Program-made: the position numbers and the translations under genes
In this document: in pieces, positions 52,313-62,955 of the stretch
Numbering within the stretch: position 1 is the first letter of the stretch
How the letters are laid out: each line of letters starts with the position of its first letter
The notes under the pieces: generated by a model
The model's database searches: none
Told to the model about the DNA's origin: nothing
Seen by the model: only the letters and a program-made list of their open reading frames with translations
Assembly: GCA_963682005.1 (NCBI GenBank)
Contig: OY820914.1
Span: 1,116,001-1,180,000 of the forward strand
DNA: 64,000 nucleotides
Direction of reading: 5' to 3'
From: CAIYUC01 sp963682005
Lineage (GTDB): Bacteria; Bacteroidota; Bacteroidia; Bacteroidales; FEN-979

Positions 52313-53734
52313 TTATCGATTATCCACTTTTAATTTCAGCTCATCAATCTGTTGCTGCTGATCAATAATATACCTTGTCAGTTCTTCTACCTTCTTCAGA
52401 AGTGCAGCATTCATCTCTCCCACACTTACGCCCTTTTCCTTAATTTCATTGGCACTTGGGATGCCTTCCAGGTGCTGGTTTTTGTCAATATATTTCTTTA
52501 CTTCGCTCAAAGCGGGCAATTTGTAATCGTTCTTCAAAACATAATCCGGCCAATTTTGTGACAATTTCACTTTCAGTTCTTCACAAATTATTTTTCCATC
52601 CACCACGAGTTTATAAGTAGCCGGATCAAGTGTATCCAGGCCGCCAATATTCCCATTTTTTTCCATGATATATACGCTGCCATTGACCGCAAGTTTATAT
52701 CCATGTGTATCACTGGTATCAATGCCTACAAATTGCACTGGTTTATAGATTGTATCATTTGTCGTACTCTCTGTGCATAAAGTATATGGACTGCCGTAAT
52801 GCCAATATTTGGTAATCAGGTTATTTGGATTTTGCCAGGTGCCTTCTCCGCGTTCATCAGAAGTAAGAACCATGTTTTTCCAAGCCTCATTATCCATTCT
52901 GAAGGATTCCGTAATCAAGGATTTGGTTGCAATGGATTCTGTTGTTATGGATGTGGATTCAAGTCCGCCATTTACAATTGCCCGGCCACCGTTTCCCGAA
53001 GCGGAGGCTTCCAATGAAAAAACAAGGCTATAACCTGACCCATGTGATTTATTTGGATCTTCCCACCAGTTATAGAAATCCAACCGGTCATCGCTTTGGA
53101 TGCGGTTATAAGGCGTACCAACCAGGCCTTTTCCATTAAGATAAATTGTCTTCCCGATTGTTGCAGAATTCTGGATCGTAGCCTTTCCCAAAATGCTTAA
53201 AACGTTTGTTCCCGAGCTTAAAGTTGATGAGGTGCCTATTGTGGTTACACCATCAAGATTTGAGGAACCCATTACATGTAGGAGTTCGTTCCCAAGGGAG
53301 CGTGAACAACCAATTTCCACTTTGTCTTCAAATACGTTTTTGAGTGGATCTCCCTGACTTGAACCTTGTTGGTAGATTCCATAGGTTATACTGTCTTTAT
53401 TATAAAAAAAAGATATCAATTTAGTACTTGAGGTTTCCTCAATTTTAAACAATGGGAAACTGGCACCCAATTTCAAGGGTTCTCGAATATGTAAAAATGC
53501 AGAAGGCTCAATTGCACCTTGACATGGGTAAGGAGGGCCACAATGAAAACCGGGCCCAATTCCAATATATTTGGCAGTGAAGTTTTCAGATTGAATTATC
53601 TCACTTACAGTGGAGTCTACTTTTACAAGTGGAGTAAAATACTGGGATTTTGCGAAGAATTGACAGAAAATCCAAAAAAATATAACCAGAAACATTTGGA
53701 AGCATCTTTTGTAAATTGCTTTTGCTTTCATCAT
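52313..53734 (-). CDS. tail-fibre-like GIGT-type surface protein
   Basis: 473 residues. A signal peptide ends near FFAKSQ. PSAFLHIREPLKLGASFPLF and YGIYQQGSSQGDPLKNVFED are shared with the frameshifted protein at 43536-45238. A central beta-structured region of repeated short turns (IGTSSTLSSGTNVLSILG, SATIGKTIYLNGKG) and the C-terminal block WPDYVLKNDYKLPALSEVKK, NQHLEGIPSANEI, LLKKVEELTRYIIDQQQQID end in a coiled coil. This C-terminus looks like a trimerising or self-processing tail domain. It leads a two-gene unit with the BNR protein. Confidence 0.82.
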   Translation of the reverse strand: MMKAKAIYKRCFQMFLVIFFWIFCQFFAKSQYFTPLVKVDSTVSEIIQSENFTAKYIGIGPGFHCGPPYPCQGAIEPSAFLHIREPLKLGASFPLFKIEETSSTKLISFFYNKDSITYGIYQQGSSQGDPLKNVFEDKVEIGCSRSLGNELLHVMGSSNLDGVTTIGTSSTLSSGTNVLSILGKATIQNSATIGKTIYLNGKGLVGTPYNRIQSDDRLDFYNWWEDPNKSHGSGYSLVFSLEASASGNGGRAIVNGGLESTSITTESIATKSLITESFRMDNEAWKNMVLTSDERGEGTWQNPNNLITKYWHYGSPYTLCTESTTNDTIYKPVQFVGIDTSDTHGYKLAVNGSVYIMEKNGNIGGLDTLDPATYKLVVDGKIICEELKVKLSQNWPDYVLKNDYKLPALSEVKKYIDKNQHLEGIPSANEIKEKGVSVGEMNAALLKKVEELTRYIIDQQQQIDELKLKVDNR

Positions 53735-53764
53735 TCAAGGAATTAAAAGTGAATAAGATTTTAT

Positions 53765-55402
53765 TTATTTCATTATTAACAGCTTATGGTTCTCGGTAAA
53801 TTTACCTGTTTCAATAGTTAAAAGATAACACCCAGAAGAAATATCAGTTACATTATACTTAAAGGTATGAATGCCTATGGAAAATGTTTGATCTGCAATG
53901 ACTTCAAGCATTTCCCCCATCAAATTAGTAAGAACGATTTTCACCTTTTCTGCCCCCATAGATTCAAAACATATGTTTAATAATGAACTACAAGGATTAG
54001 GGAAAATCGTAAACAATTTATTAACATCTGTATTTTCATTTTCTGAAATGCTGGTATAAGTGCTATACAACGCATCAAACATAGCAATACCGTTTCCCCC
54101 TGTTCCTTCGGCTGACCAAACACTCATTCCTTTTTGTTCACTCATATTCAATGCAACTTTTGGATACGGGGCTGAAAGGTCGCTGTTGTCATTGTATCCG
54201 GCATTTACAACCTCCCAGGTATCCGGATTTTCCATATTAAAATTATGCCTGAAGAAGGGCAGCTTCTGATTCGTCGAATCGTAACATGTCATCATGAAAC
54301 TTGAATCAAACGGATTAAAGCATATGGACGGTTGTTGCTTACTATTAGACGAAGGGTTAACTGTAAATGGATGAAAGTTGCTGGTGTTCGTGGATTTCAT
54401 GTTATAAAAGCCCCCGATTTCATATGTATTGCTTGCAGGGATGAATTTATCAACCAATACCACCTCTGTTACATTTGAACTATCATTATCAATATTATTG
54501 TACTGGCAGGCGATCGAAGGATTTTTTACATTATTAAAAGCTGTCGGGTCAAGATTATCAAGCATCACAGGAGTAGTAAACGGGCTGTTAAAATTTGGTT
54601 CACTGTGAGCCGTATAGATATGTCCTGTATTAGAAGAATAGCTTTGTTTTTCCTCCCATGCAGCATAATATCTCCCGCTGTTCTGAGAAGAAGATCGCCC
54701 ATAAGTAAGAGCAACATCAAATATATGGGCTGTAGAACTAGCGATAGCTTTTCTATTATTAAAAGAAATCCCTGCATTACCTGAAGAAATGAAGATTATG
54801 GAATCAATATTGGCTGAAAGATATTTAGAATATAGGATCCCTAGGCTATATGGATTTGAATATGTTGCTGGGTAAATAAAATCGTTGGCAATAGATACGG
54901 CATGACCACCCTCAAGCTCAGCCCCATCTTCGTATACTCCTGTTTCACCATTAAATCGAAGATAGGATACTTGTCCATAACCAGAGGTTGCATTCCCAGA
55001 AACAACGTTGACAAAAAACAACTTAAGATTAGAGATTGAATTACCCGTAACAGCAAAATCTGAAGAGATGATAAAAGCTCCAAATGAAATGTGACCCTCG
55101 ATGAACACATTCCAATTAATGCCATTATCAATTGATTTTAAAATTTTAAAACCAGGAAGCCCCTGAACTGCATTTGGGTAGGTATACAATGCAAACAACC
55201 ACCCATTAAAAGCAGAGCAAACACAAACATTTTGCTGGTTTTGTGATGGCTGATCATTGATGATGATATCTTTCCCGAACAATGGTGAACTTTTCGGGTT
55301 GAGAGGCAGGCCGGAATTAGGATAGGTGCCGGATTGAGCGAATACCCCGTTTAAGGAAAGGAAGGGGATGACAAATAAAAGGAAGGTGTAAATATTTTTC
55401 AT
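53765..55402 (-). CDS. BNR-type T9SS cargo protein, paralogue 2
   Basis: 545 residues. Signal MKNIYTFLLFVIPFLSLNGVFAQ, block YPNSGLPLNPKSSPLFGKDI, Asp-box SIDNGINWNV, ISSGNAGISFNNRKAIASS, WEEKQSYSSNTGHIYTAHSE, and a T9SS type A sorting domain (LFTIFPNPCSSLLNICFESM ... ENHKLLIMK). Closely related along its full length to the next gene upstream and to the split gene at 45314-49382. The repeated array suggests local duplication. Substrate not inferable. Confidence 0.88.
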   Translation of the reverse strand: MKNIYTFLLFVIPFLSLNGVFAQSGTYPNSGLPLNPKSSPLFGKDIIINDQPSQNQQNVCVCSAFNGWLFALYTYPNAVQGLPGFKILKSIDNGINWNVFIEGHISFGAFIISSDFAVTGNSISNLKLFFVNVVSGNATSGYGQVSYLRFNGETGVYEDGAELEGGHAVSIANDFIYPATYSNPYSLGILYSKYLSANIDSIIFISSGNAGISFNNRKAIASSTAHIFDVALTYGRSSSQNSGRYYAAWEEKQSYSSNTGHIYTAHSEPNFNSPFTTPVMLDNLDPTAFNNVKNPSIACQYNNIDNDSSNVTEVVLVDKFIPASNTYEIGGFYNMKSTNTSNFHPFTVNPSSNSKQQPSICFNPFDSSFMMTCYDSTNQKLPFFRHNFNMENPDTWEVVNAGYNDNSDLSAPYPKVALNMSEQKGMSVWSAEGTGGNGIAMFDALYSTYTSISENENTDVNKLFTIFPNPCSSLLNICFESMGAEKVKIVLTNLMGEMLEVIADQTFSIGIHTFKYNVTDISSGCYLLTIETGKFTENHKLLIMK

Positions 55403-55534
55403 ATGAAAAGTTTTTAAATGCTTAAATACAATGGTTCATGGCAATTTTCAGGGAATGTGATAATATGTAATAGATGGTTATATTTCACGATCAGAATTTT
55501 TCGAACAATACTTGCATGCTTTAAGTCAGTTTTA

Positions 55535-57175
55535 TTATCTAAGCACCATCAATCTGGTAAAATATTTTGTCATATTTGATTCCAATGCCACAAGATAAGC
55601 GCCATTCGGAATGTCATCAAGGTCAATGCGAAGATTACGGAATCCTTGTCCGCAGTCTTGTTTCTCAAGGCTCATTTTCACCTGGCCTAAAGCATCAATA
55701 ATCCTGACATTTATTGTTGCCGGTATTTCCCCTGTAAATTCAAGATAAAAGTAAGTTGAACATGGATTTGGATAGATTTTAACATTTAATTCTGATTCAG
55801 AATTCCTTTCTAAAGGAATCGAAGTATAGGTACTATAGGGCGCATCAAACATGGCCACCGAATTACTACCTTCAATACCTTTACTCCAAACATTCATCCC
55901 CTCACTTTTGGTTGTATTCAACTTGACCTGGGGTTTGGGATCGGAGAGGCTGGAGGATTCGTTATAACCTTCAGATACAACCATCCATGAATCAGGGAGT
56001 GCAAGGTTTCTGTCATTTGTCAAAAATGGAAGCTTTTGACCATCGGGATCATAATAGGTCATCATGAAATTATTCTCATAAGGATTGTATTGAAGATCCG
56101 GTTGAAGCTTATTGTTGGTGGAAGAGGAAACCGATATCGGCCTGTAATTACCGGAAGAGGCGGCTTGCAGGTTATAGAATCCCGAGATATCATACCTGTT
56201 CTCCGAGGGAATGAATTTCTCATAAAGGATCATTGAAGTAAAATTCGCACTGTCGTTATCCGTATCATCGTACTGACAGGCAATGACCGGATTCCTGCAC
56301 TTATTTGTAGCCTCTGGATCAAGATTATCAAGACAAATTGGGGTAGTAAAAGAACTATTGAAATATGGCTCAGAATGGGCTGCATAAATATGACCTATAA
56401 CCGATGTTTGGTTTTCCATTTCCTCCCACGCAGCAAAATATTTTCCAGTATTTTTGGAGGGTGAATATCCATAAGAAAGCGAGACTTTGTTAAAGTGTTT
56501 AGCGGTGGAAATTTTGATGATCCTTTTGGTCAAAAATGTATTCCCGCCATCATTTGACACCGCAAAGATCAAAGTATCTGCATTGTTTGAATATCCTGAA
56601 CACAGAACTGCGACACTATATGGATTTGCTCCATTTGCAGGAAACATACAGTCAGTTTCTAAGGAAATATCGTGTGTATATGAGGTCGTATTATAAATTA
56701 AATGCGGATTCCCGAAAGGTTCACAATTAAACCTAATAACTTGAGCATAACCAATTGAGTTCACAGTATCGTGATGTAAACATGAAAGAAACAATCTTAG
56801 GTCAGATACTGTATTTCCACAAACCTGGATTTTTACCCGTTCAACTTTTACTGCTAGAGTTATTTCTATATAATCCTGAAAAATTTCTTGCCACGTTATA
56901 CCATGGTCTATTGATTTAAGGATGGAAATCCTTGGGGCAAGACTATCGTTAAAAGTATAAGCGGCATACAACCACCCATTAAATGCAGAACAAACACAAA
57001 CATTTTGCTGGTTTTGTGATGGCTGATCATTGATAACAATATCTTTCCCGAATATTGGTGAACTTTTCGGGTTTAGCGGCAGGCCGGAATTAGGATAGGT
57101 GCCGGATTGAGCGAATATCCCGTTTAAAGAAAGGAAGGGGATTACAAATAAAAGGAAAGTGTAAATCTTTTTCAT
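55535..57175 (-). CDS. BNR-type T9SS cargo protein, paralogue 3
   Basis: 546 residues. Signal MKKIYTFLLFVIPFLSLNGIFAQ, same N-terminal block, Asp-box SIDHGITWQEI, SNDGGNTFLTKRIIK, WEEMENQTSVIGHIYAAHSE, and a sorting domain (VKIYPNPCSTYFYLEFTGEI ... KYFTRLMVLR). Its 5' region (to about 57345) resembles that of the split paralogue, including a matching promoter, so those two duplicated together with their control region. Confidence 0.88.
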   Translation of the reverse strand: MKKIYTFLLFVIPFLSLNGIFAQSGTYPNSGLPLNPKSSPIFGKDIVINDQPSQNQQNVCVCSAFNGWLYAAYTFNDSLAPRISILKSIDHGITWQEIFQDYIEITLAVKVERVKIQVCGNTVSDLRLFLSCLHHDTVNSIGYAQVIRFNCEPFGNPHLIYNTTSYTHDISLETDCMFPANGANPYSVAVLCSGYSNNADTLIFAVSNDGGNTFLTKRIIKISTAKHFNKVSLSYGYSPSKNTGKYFAAWEEMENQTSVIGHIYAAHSEPYFNSSFTTPICLDNLDPEATNKCRNPVIACQYDDTDNDSANFTSMILYEKFIPSENRYDISGFYNLQAASSGNYRPISVSSSTNNKLQPDLQYNPYENNFMMTYYDPDGQKLPFLTNDRNLALPDSWMVVSEGYNESSSLSDPKPQVKLNTTKSEGMNVWSKGIEGSNSVAMFDAPYSTYTSIPLERNSESELNVKIYPNPCSTYFYLEFTGEIPATINVRIIDALGQVKMSLEKQDCGQGFRNLRIDLDDIPNGAYLVALESNMTKYFTRLMVLR

Positions 57176-57229
57176 AGAGCTAAAGTTTTAAATCAAAAAA
57201 CAACAATTGAGAGAGAACTATATCAGATA

Positions 57230-57258
57230 TAAAGGTAAAAAATAGTTCTTGTTTTCAA
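57230..57258 (-). promoter_or_regulatory. candidate promoter of BNR paralogue 3
   Basis: Minus strand TTG (57258-57256), 18 bases, TACCTTTA (57237-57230). Same -7 word and position as the promoter of the split paralogue at 49436-49465. Confidence 0.5.
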
Positions 57259-57399
57259 TTTGTTGATTTCCTGCAGAACCCGTTAAGGGAAAAATCCTGG
57301 TGCATTCCAAAATCCTCTGACGATGTGCTTTCTTTATTCGTGAGACTCAAATTTTTAAAACGCAGTGAATAAAAATTTGTTAGTCGAACAATCCCGCGA

Positions 57400-57475
57400 A
57401 GCGGAGGGTATAATACCCCGCAGCTTGCTGCGGAATTCGGGTCCAGGGCTTGACCTGGGGTTCATACCCGTGATT
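57400..57475. repeat. REP-like palindromes
   Basis: CCGCAG CTTG CTGCGG forms a perfect 6-bp hairpin at 57419-57434; next to it GGGTCCAGGGCTTGACCTGGGG forms a second. Similar palindromes occur between genes in many Bacteroidota. Confidence 0.5.
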
Positions 57476-57487
57476 CCGTGCATCAGG

Positions 57488-57680
57488 AAAAAACCCGCAT
57501 AAATATAAGAAGGAACAAAATGTTCTGTAAATCTATTTTGTATACTAAAAAGCGATCAAATATGTACTTAATAAAAATGTGAAATGTTGAAATTCAGCAA
57601 GGTAAGGTAATACGATTGTAACCCTACGGGTGACCAAATTGGTCACCCAATTTTCATAATTCGACGGATTTAATGGGGTT
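57488..57680. repeat. dispersed intergenic repeat, copy C
   Basis: ATAAATATAAGAAGGAACAA, TCTATTTTGTATACTAAAAA and the palindrome GGGTGACCAAATTGGTCACCC, followed by AATTTTCATAATTCGACGGA. More diverged in the middle than copies A and B. Confidence 0.78.
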
Positions 57681-57786
57681 TGACTTAAGAAAAAATCATC
57701 ATCGGCAATACTTGTATAGGGTAAATCAGGAGTGACAGCAGCAATTGTCAGAAATCAGAAGCATACAAGCACCTTCACACTTTCTG

Positions 57787-57884
57787 ATGTAATTTATTTT
57801 TCATCCGCATGCAATTTACTTTTCTCCCGTATGCAATTTATTTTTCATCCGTATGTAATTTGTTTTTCTCCCGTATGTAATTTA
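57787..57884 (+). repeat. 22-bp tandem repeat array
   Basis: Four full units and one partial unit of ATGYAATTTRTTTTTCNTCC-type sequence with period 22. Units 1 and 3 read TTTTCATCCG while 2 and 4 read TTTTCTCCCG, so there is a 44-bp higher-order period. No spacers, so not CRISPR. Confidence 0.8.
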
Positions 57885-58235
57885 AGTGCTTTACAACATC
57901 CGTCACTACCACGAAAGTGGGAATCTGTTGTTCATGTGCATTGTACTTTTGTTCATTCTTTTCTTTGGCACCCACCCAAAGAAAAGAATCCAAAGAAAAC
58001 ACTCCGCTTACGGAGATTTACTAAAAAACTTCAACCACACTAAAAAATCCGGGGTTTCTATTTTCGTGCTTCGCTTTGAAAACAGAAGCCTGTTCCGGAT
58101 TTTCTTTAACGTGTGTTCTCGTTTTTCTTAACGTAAATTTCCTGATGCGGGTCATGTTCTAAGAAAACCAGATCCCTCAGTTAATTCTTCATTCTTAATT
58201 TTTAATTACACTCTTCACTCTTCACTCTACGTTTT

Positions 58236-59531
58236 TCACTCAACAACCACTTTCTCTAACCCGAGAATCCTCGCCCCCACAAGCACCTTCACCAGATAGA
58301 GCCCGGGCGGCCAATCGCCGGCATCAATATCGACCCTGTCGCCATTGGGGCGGAGATGTGATTTAAATCGGAGGTATCCATAAAGATCGTACACCTCAAT
58401 ATCAGCACCATCTGGATTTTTATGTAATTCGACGGAGAATTTATTCGTTGCAGGATTCGGAAGAATATTAAATGGTTTACTGGGGGGAATATTTCTAACC
58501 TTTAGAAATGTCGTACTGTCTATTTCATGATAATACATCTCATATGTAGCCCCATAATCCCTGCTAAAGTAAATTTCCAGGCAACCATGACCAGGGAATC
58601 CGCAATTAACCCATTTTGAAATATAAAATGTTCCCGGTTTCCGGCCTGCAGTAAATGAAACGTCATAGATCCAAAAATCACCCGTAATGTGTCGCAAATT
58701 CCACGTGTGCCCATAATCTACCGAGTGAAAAACATGCCATTGATCGGAAAAGTCTTTCCCGGCAAGGTAAATTTCCCCTAGCTCAGTTCCTCTGGATAAA
58801 GCCAACTGGTACATTTGAAAAAAGAGAGAAGTATCGACAATAATATTCGTAAATGTTTGTCCAAAGTTGTTGCTATAAACAAGGTTTAATGTATCATAAA
58901 TAACATTGGCACTCCATTTCCACCCATATAATTCCCCCGGAATCGTTCCAACATCAAATAGGTATATGTTTTCCATTGTAGAATTAACCAAAACACTATC
59001 ATTAGCGAAATCGATGAGATGGTAAAGTTGCCAGTAATTACCAGCTGTTTTAGCTAAATACATTTCCCCAATCATATTCCCACCACAATATTGGTAATAG
59101 GAATTATTTGTTTGCGGAAATGCTTTTAAGTCAAATGAAATCCCATAATCAAAACTAACCCCAATAAACGACCCACTTACTCCACCTGCAGGAAACATGT
59201 TCAGGCCCCCGGGTATTGAATCGCCAAAAATCTCACCATATTCCGGGGGATATTCAAGCCTGTGCTGTGGAGTAATGGTCTTCCCATTATCTAGTGAATG
59301 GAAAATCCCGCTATACATTGCATACATACCATTATACCAGAAACTGGAGATATAAATTTCGGCTGTATCTGAGCCACGTGTTATTTCCCTGCGGTTGATA
59401 ATCTGTGAATATGCATCAAAATTTAAAGAACAAACTAACAATCCGATGATGACAATACACAATGGGGTCTTTTGGTATTTGTGTGAGTAATAAACCGCAA
59501 AACACTTAAAAATGGAAATGGATTGATTCAT
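58236..59531 (-). CDS. BNR-like T9SS cargo protein
   Basis: 431 residues. A long N-terminus precedes the hydrophobic signal (PLCIVIIGLLVCSLNFDAYSQ), so the true start may be nearer to it. Asp-box-like motifs: HSLDNGKTITP, SFDYGISFD, SNNFGQTFTN, HSVDYGHTWNL, SRDYGATYE, as in secreted propeller proteins. T9SS sorting domain at the end (FNILPNPATNKFSVELHKNP ... LGLEKVVVE). Single gene. Ligand unknown. Confidence 0.87.
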   Translation of the reverse strand: MNQSISIFKCFAVYYSHKYQKTPLCIVIIGLLVCSLNFDAYSQIINRREITRGSDTAEIYISSFWYNGMYAMYSGIFHSLDNGKTITPQHRLEYPPEYGEIFGDSIPGGLNMFPAGGVSGSFIGVSFDYGISFDLKAFPQTNNSYYQYCGGNMIGEMYLAKTAGNYWQLYHLIDFANDSVLVNSTMENIYLFDVGTIPGELYGWKWSANVIYDTLNLVYSNNFGQTFTNIIVDTSLFFQMYQLALSRGTELGEIYLAGKDFSDQWHVFHSVDYGHTWNLRHITGDFWIYDVSFTAGRKPGTFYISKWVNCGFPGHGCLEIYFSRDYGATYEMYYHEIDSTTFLKVRNIPPSKPFNILPNPATNKFSVELHKNPDGADIEVYDLYGYLRFKSHLRPNGDRVDIDAGDWPPGLYLVKVLVGARILGLEKVVVE

Positions 59532-59651
59532 TTTCTCAATTGATTAAGAGTTCTTTATTTTGATTAAATAATTATTTAACTTTGGGAAAAGCAGTAGAAA
59601 TTATCACTCTAATAATTCCTATTGCCGATTGACATCTCAAATTTACTATAA

Positions 59652-62030
59652 TTAGTTCTGTTTTATTACTTTGATTCTTGCCTTTTCAAATCCATTAGCC
59701 CTTAGAATAATGTAATAAACACCGGCGGACAGGTTGCCAAATTTCACATTTTGCGAATATTCGCCCTTTTCCTGTTGGGATTTATTCAGTGTAAAAACTT
59801 CCTGCCCCAATAGGTTTAACCCAACAATTTCGACTTCACTTTTACATGGAAGCTGATAAGTTACTTCTGTTTCCGACGAAAACGGATTCGGATGGTTCTG
59901 GTATAGAATAAAACCATTATTGTCCGTGTAAAGCTGTTCTGAATGCGGTCCAGGCAATACTTTTTCAGTGAAGAGAAGCTTAATAAGGACTTCTTTGTTT
60001 GTTTGATATGCATAAAACGTTGATGGACGGTATTGGATCAATTTCCCTGTAAAAACGTTGTGAGGAGTTTTGAAAATACTATCCGCAAACATTAACATGT
60101 AAGTGTCTTGAAGATCAATGATCGAATAAATTGAATCATCAAGAGAAACGGGATCCACAATTTCATTTTCATACCAATTGATAGCAGTCTCATAAGCTTT
60201 CTGCTCTATATCACATCTTGTTTTAAGATGATCTGTCAACATGTCAACCAAAGAATCATTGTGAAGTACCGATGTTGTGTTATAAAAGTTCTTAAGCCCG
60301 GAATAATCCTGATCCGAGAGTTCTTTCAATGGTATTAATTTTTTGGCGGCCTCGTTAGCATATTTAGAATCGGAATAAGTAAGGATAAGATCCTTCAATT
60401 GAGATTCAGCTAATTCAAAGTTCCCGGAATCAATGAAAATCTGTGCTTGTTCAAATTCTCCTTTCCCGGGGTCATCACCATTACAAGACGAAGGTGGACA
60501 CCATGTTGGCTCCCATGAATAGAAGGTGGGGGGAAAAAGGACTGGGTTTGTGGGTAAACAATTGCATTTAATATTGAGCATCCCTTCTATCGGATTCGGA
60601 GAAGGTAATGAATTATCATAATAGATCAGTGGGTCCGATGATAATGAATTATTAATGACATTATAATGAAATTCATAAGGAAAGCTGTTGTCAAAGCTTC
60701 TAACCTGGCTTTTGAAGTTATCATATATTTGTTGGGTCTCAGAATAATTGGTGGCCCCGGAATTTCCCAACACCTTTACACTTGACATATTCATGGTCGC
60801 AATACCGTATGCATTATTGGTGATTCTGTTGTTAAAAATATCAGCGAATGAATGATAAACTTTTATGCCCCAGCTAAGATCCTGAGGGTTACCAGATTTC
60901 TGGATCCTATTATTTTGAACAACCTTCTCCCGAGCATCAGCACCACCGGAATATGACAAATTAATCCCCGCTCCGTTTGAATATGTAATCGTATTATTTT
61001 CGATCACATAATTGCTGAAATGGCTTAAAGAAATTACACTTTCAAAAGGACTATCGGTAAAATCGCAACCAGAAACAGTTACTAAATTTCGATCCGGGGT
61101 ATTGTTGTATAAATTGATGCCAGCATTAGTAAAAGTTGCATTTTCAAAATTGAAATTGCATCCTTTCAAATCAATCTCGGAATTATTGATGGAACAGGAT
61201 GATGCTCTTAACATTCTGATTTGTCCTGTAACATTACAATTTGAGATTGAACCGCTCGTTAGAACGACGGATAGGTCCCCATTATTAAACGAAAGCCCTT
61301 CCCAGGAATTCTCTTCCAATGACGATAATTCCAAATTCATAATCGGTTCTGCATTCGTTATTGTTCCTCCAATTCCGGTCATGCAACCCTCTATTTCTAT
61401 TTTATTCATTTCTCTTTGTCCTTTGATTCTGACATCATGACCAATTGCCAAGGTCGCCCCATCATCAATGACCAATTGACCGTTATCGGTAAATTCCAAT
61501 GTTCCTCCGTTGGGAATTGTTAACGTGCTTCCATCTCTAAGATAGATTTTTGTACTTATTGTCGTTGAGGATGGAAGCGTAATATCTTGTGTGATTTCGT
61601 ACCCCTTTGCCATCATGTTGACTGCGGGATCACCGAATAAATTATACATGAAATGCCATGGATCAGTTGAATTTGTCATATGGAGCCTTGCTTCTAATAC
61701 ACATTCGCCTAAAATCGTTGACAAGTCGTGATAGATTGCATAGGGAATCCATTCATAGATATATCTAGGGTATTCTCCTGGTAGAGTACTATATAATCCA
61801 GCTTCCTTATATGATCCCAAGTATGCAAGATATCCTGCATCTGGAGAATATACGTTCATTCTCTCCGCAATACAGTCATATTGTGGCCCCCCATATTTGG
61901 CATAAGCACCTGTCATACAAGCTCTCGCAATTGCAACAGGATACATACCATAATTATGAAGGTGATCTATTTTATATTGAAGGGTTAATGCTCCACCTTC
62001 CGGATAAATCCCACCACCAAGGCACCAATT
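59652..62030 (-). pseudogene. C-terminal part of a broken C25 (gingipain-like) peptidase gene
   Basis: From about 62030 the frame carries the end of the C25 domain: IDHLHNYGMYPVAIARACMT with the probable catalytic Cys, GPQYDCIAERMN, FMYNLFGDPAVNMM. Then a right-handed beta-helix region (IENNTITYSNGAGINLSYSG and similar, about 61400-60700), a helical repeat region and a T9SS sorting domain (LYQNHPNPFSSETEVTYQLP ... ARIKVIKQN). The expected 100-130 residues before this, with the catalytic His, are absent, and the frame differs from the upstream part. The first ~64 codons of this open frame, before 62030, are out-of-frame junk. Confidence 0.82.
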
Positions 62031-62904
62031 CATTGTCAGCACTGATTCTTCCAATAAACAAATCGCCGATATAATCCCAAATACCTGTGATTCCCTGTGT
62101 AATACATGAATAATAATAATCATTTTCACAGTAAAAAAATGAATTATTGACCGAACCTGGTACCGGAGCTCCAGTGGGATGAGGATCTGTTGAAGCAGGC
62201 ACACCTCCATATGATGGATCATTACTTACCGCATCCCCAACTAAAAGAACGAAAGCAACCTTATGATCATATGTGTGAACCGCATGACCTCCATCGTAAA
62301 CCTTTTTAATAAAATCCCTGATTTTCTGTTCATGTCTAAGAGAATAGGACTCATATTCAAAATCTTTTGCCAAAATATTTTGTACATCAACAATGGCAAC
62401 ATCAAACCCGTTAAAAACGGCTCTGTGAGATGCTAATTGCTGGAGGCTTGTACTGTGCGGGGTGAAGAATTGCGGATCTGTAATGATCAGGTAATCAGCA
62501 ACGATATTCTGTGCCTCTGATGGGTCATTAATCGTTACCCATTGCACACTTCCTGAAACAGGTGCCGGAGTTGGAGGTAACGATGGAACTTGATCTGAAT
62601 TATAATTTAAAAGTACCTTACTGGTAAGATTTGTAAAAAATCCATTATCAACATTTATTTCAGTTTGTGAATTATAAAAATGGATGATTATATCAAATCT
62701 CGTATAAACGATTAGTTGATGTGTGTAAGGATTGTATTTTATCGGATATGCTCCAAGTTTTACCATTCTTTGATTCCTCAGAAAACTTCTCTCGAGGAGT
62801 TCAAGTCGCTGCTCAGGCATCCATCCATTGATCTGGTAAATAGAATCGTTTTTCATAAAGGTTTCTACCTGGGTTGGAAACCCGTTCACTGAATCTATGG
62901 TCAC
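61972..62904 (-). pseudogene. middle part of the broken C25 peptidase gene
   Basis: Same frame as the N-terminal part, restarted after the premature stop (a GTG at 62904 could initiate). Holds the C25 N-subdomain: ADYLIITDPQFF, LASHRAVFNGFDVAIVDV, FVLLVGDAVSNDPSYGGVPA, then GDLFIGRISADNE. After this the frame runs into unrelated residues and stops at 61972; the true continuation lies in another frame. Confidence 0.82.
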
Positions 62905-62955
62905 TTCAGGGACCGGGCATACAAAATACTGATTCAGAATTATTGAGTCAGTGAT

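Larger units (their letters stand above)
57176..58235. other. 1-kb intergenic region made of repeats
   Basis: No credible gene; open frames through 57730-58130 are translations of repeats. Contents in order: duplicated upstream block of the BNR gene, REP-like palindromes (57400-57475), dispersed repeat copy C, a 22-bp tandem array, and a 57900-58135 stretch with paired words (TTTCTTTGG / CCAAAGAAAAG) that could be another intergenic repeat. Confidence 0.55.

Noticed and set aside
57787..57884. possible CRISPR array
   Set aside because: The units are contiguous 22-mers with no unique spacers, and no cas genes are near.
57732..58131. overlapping 103- and 81-codon frames
   Set aside because: They translate tandem and intergenic repeats of a kind often miscalled as genes in Bacteroidota.
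62035..62222. first 60 or so codons of the long frame ending at 59652
   Set aside because: The true C25 coding frame in this stretch is the other one (VPGSVNNSFFYCENDYYY, then GDLFIGRISA); these codons are an out-of-frame extension.
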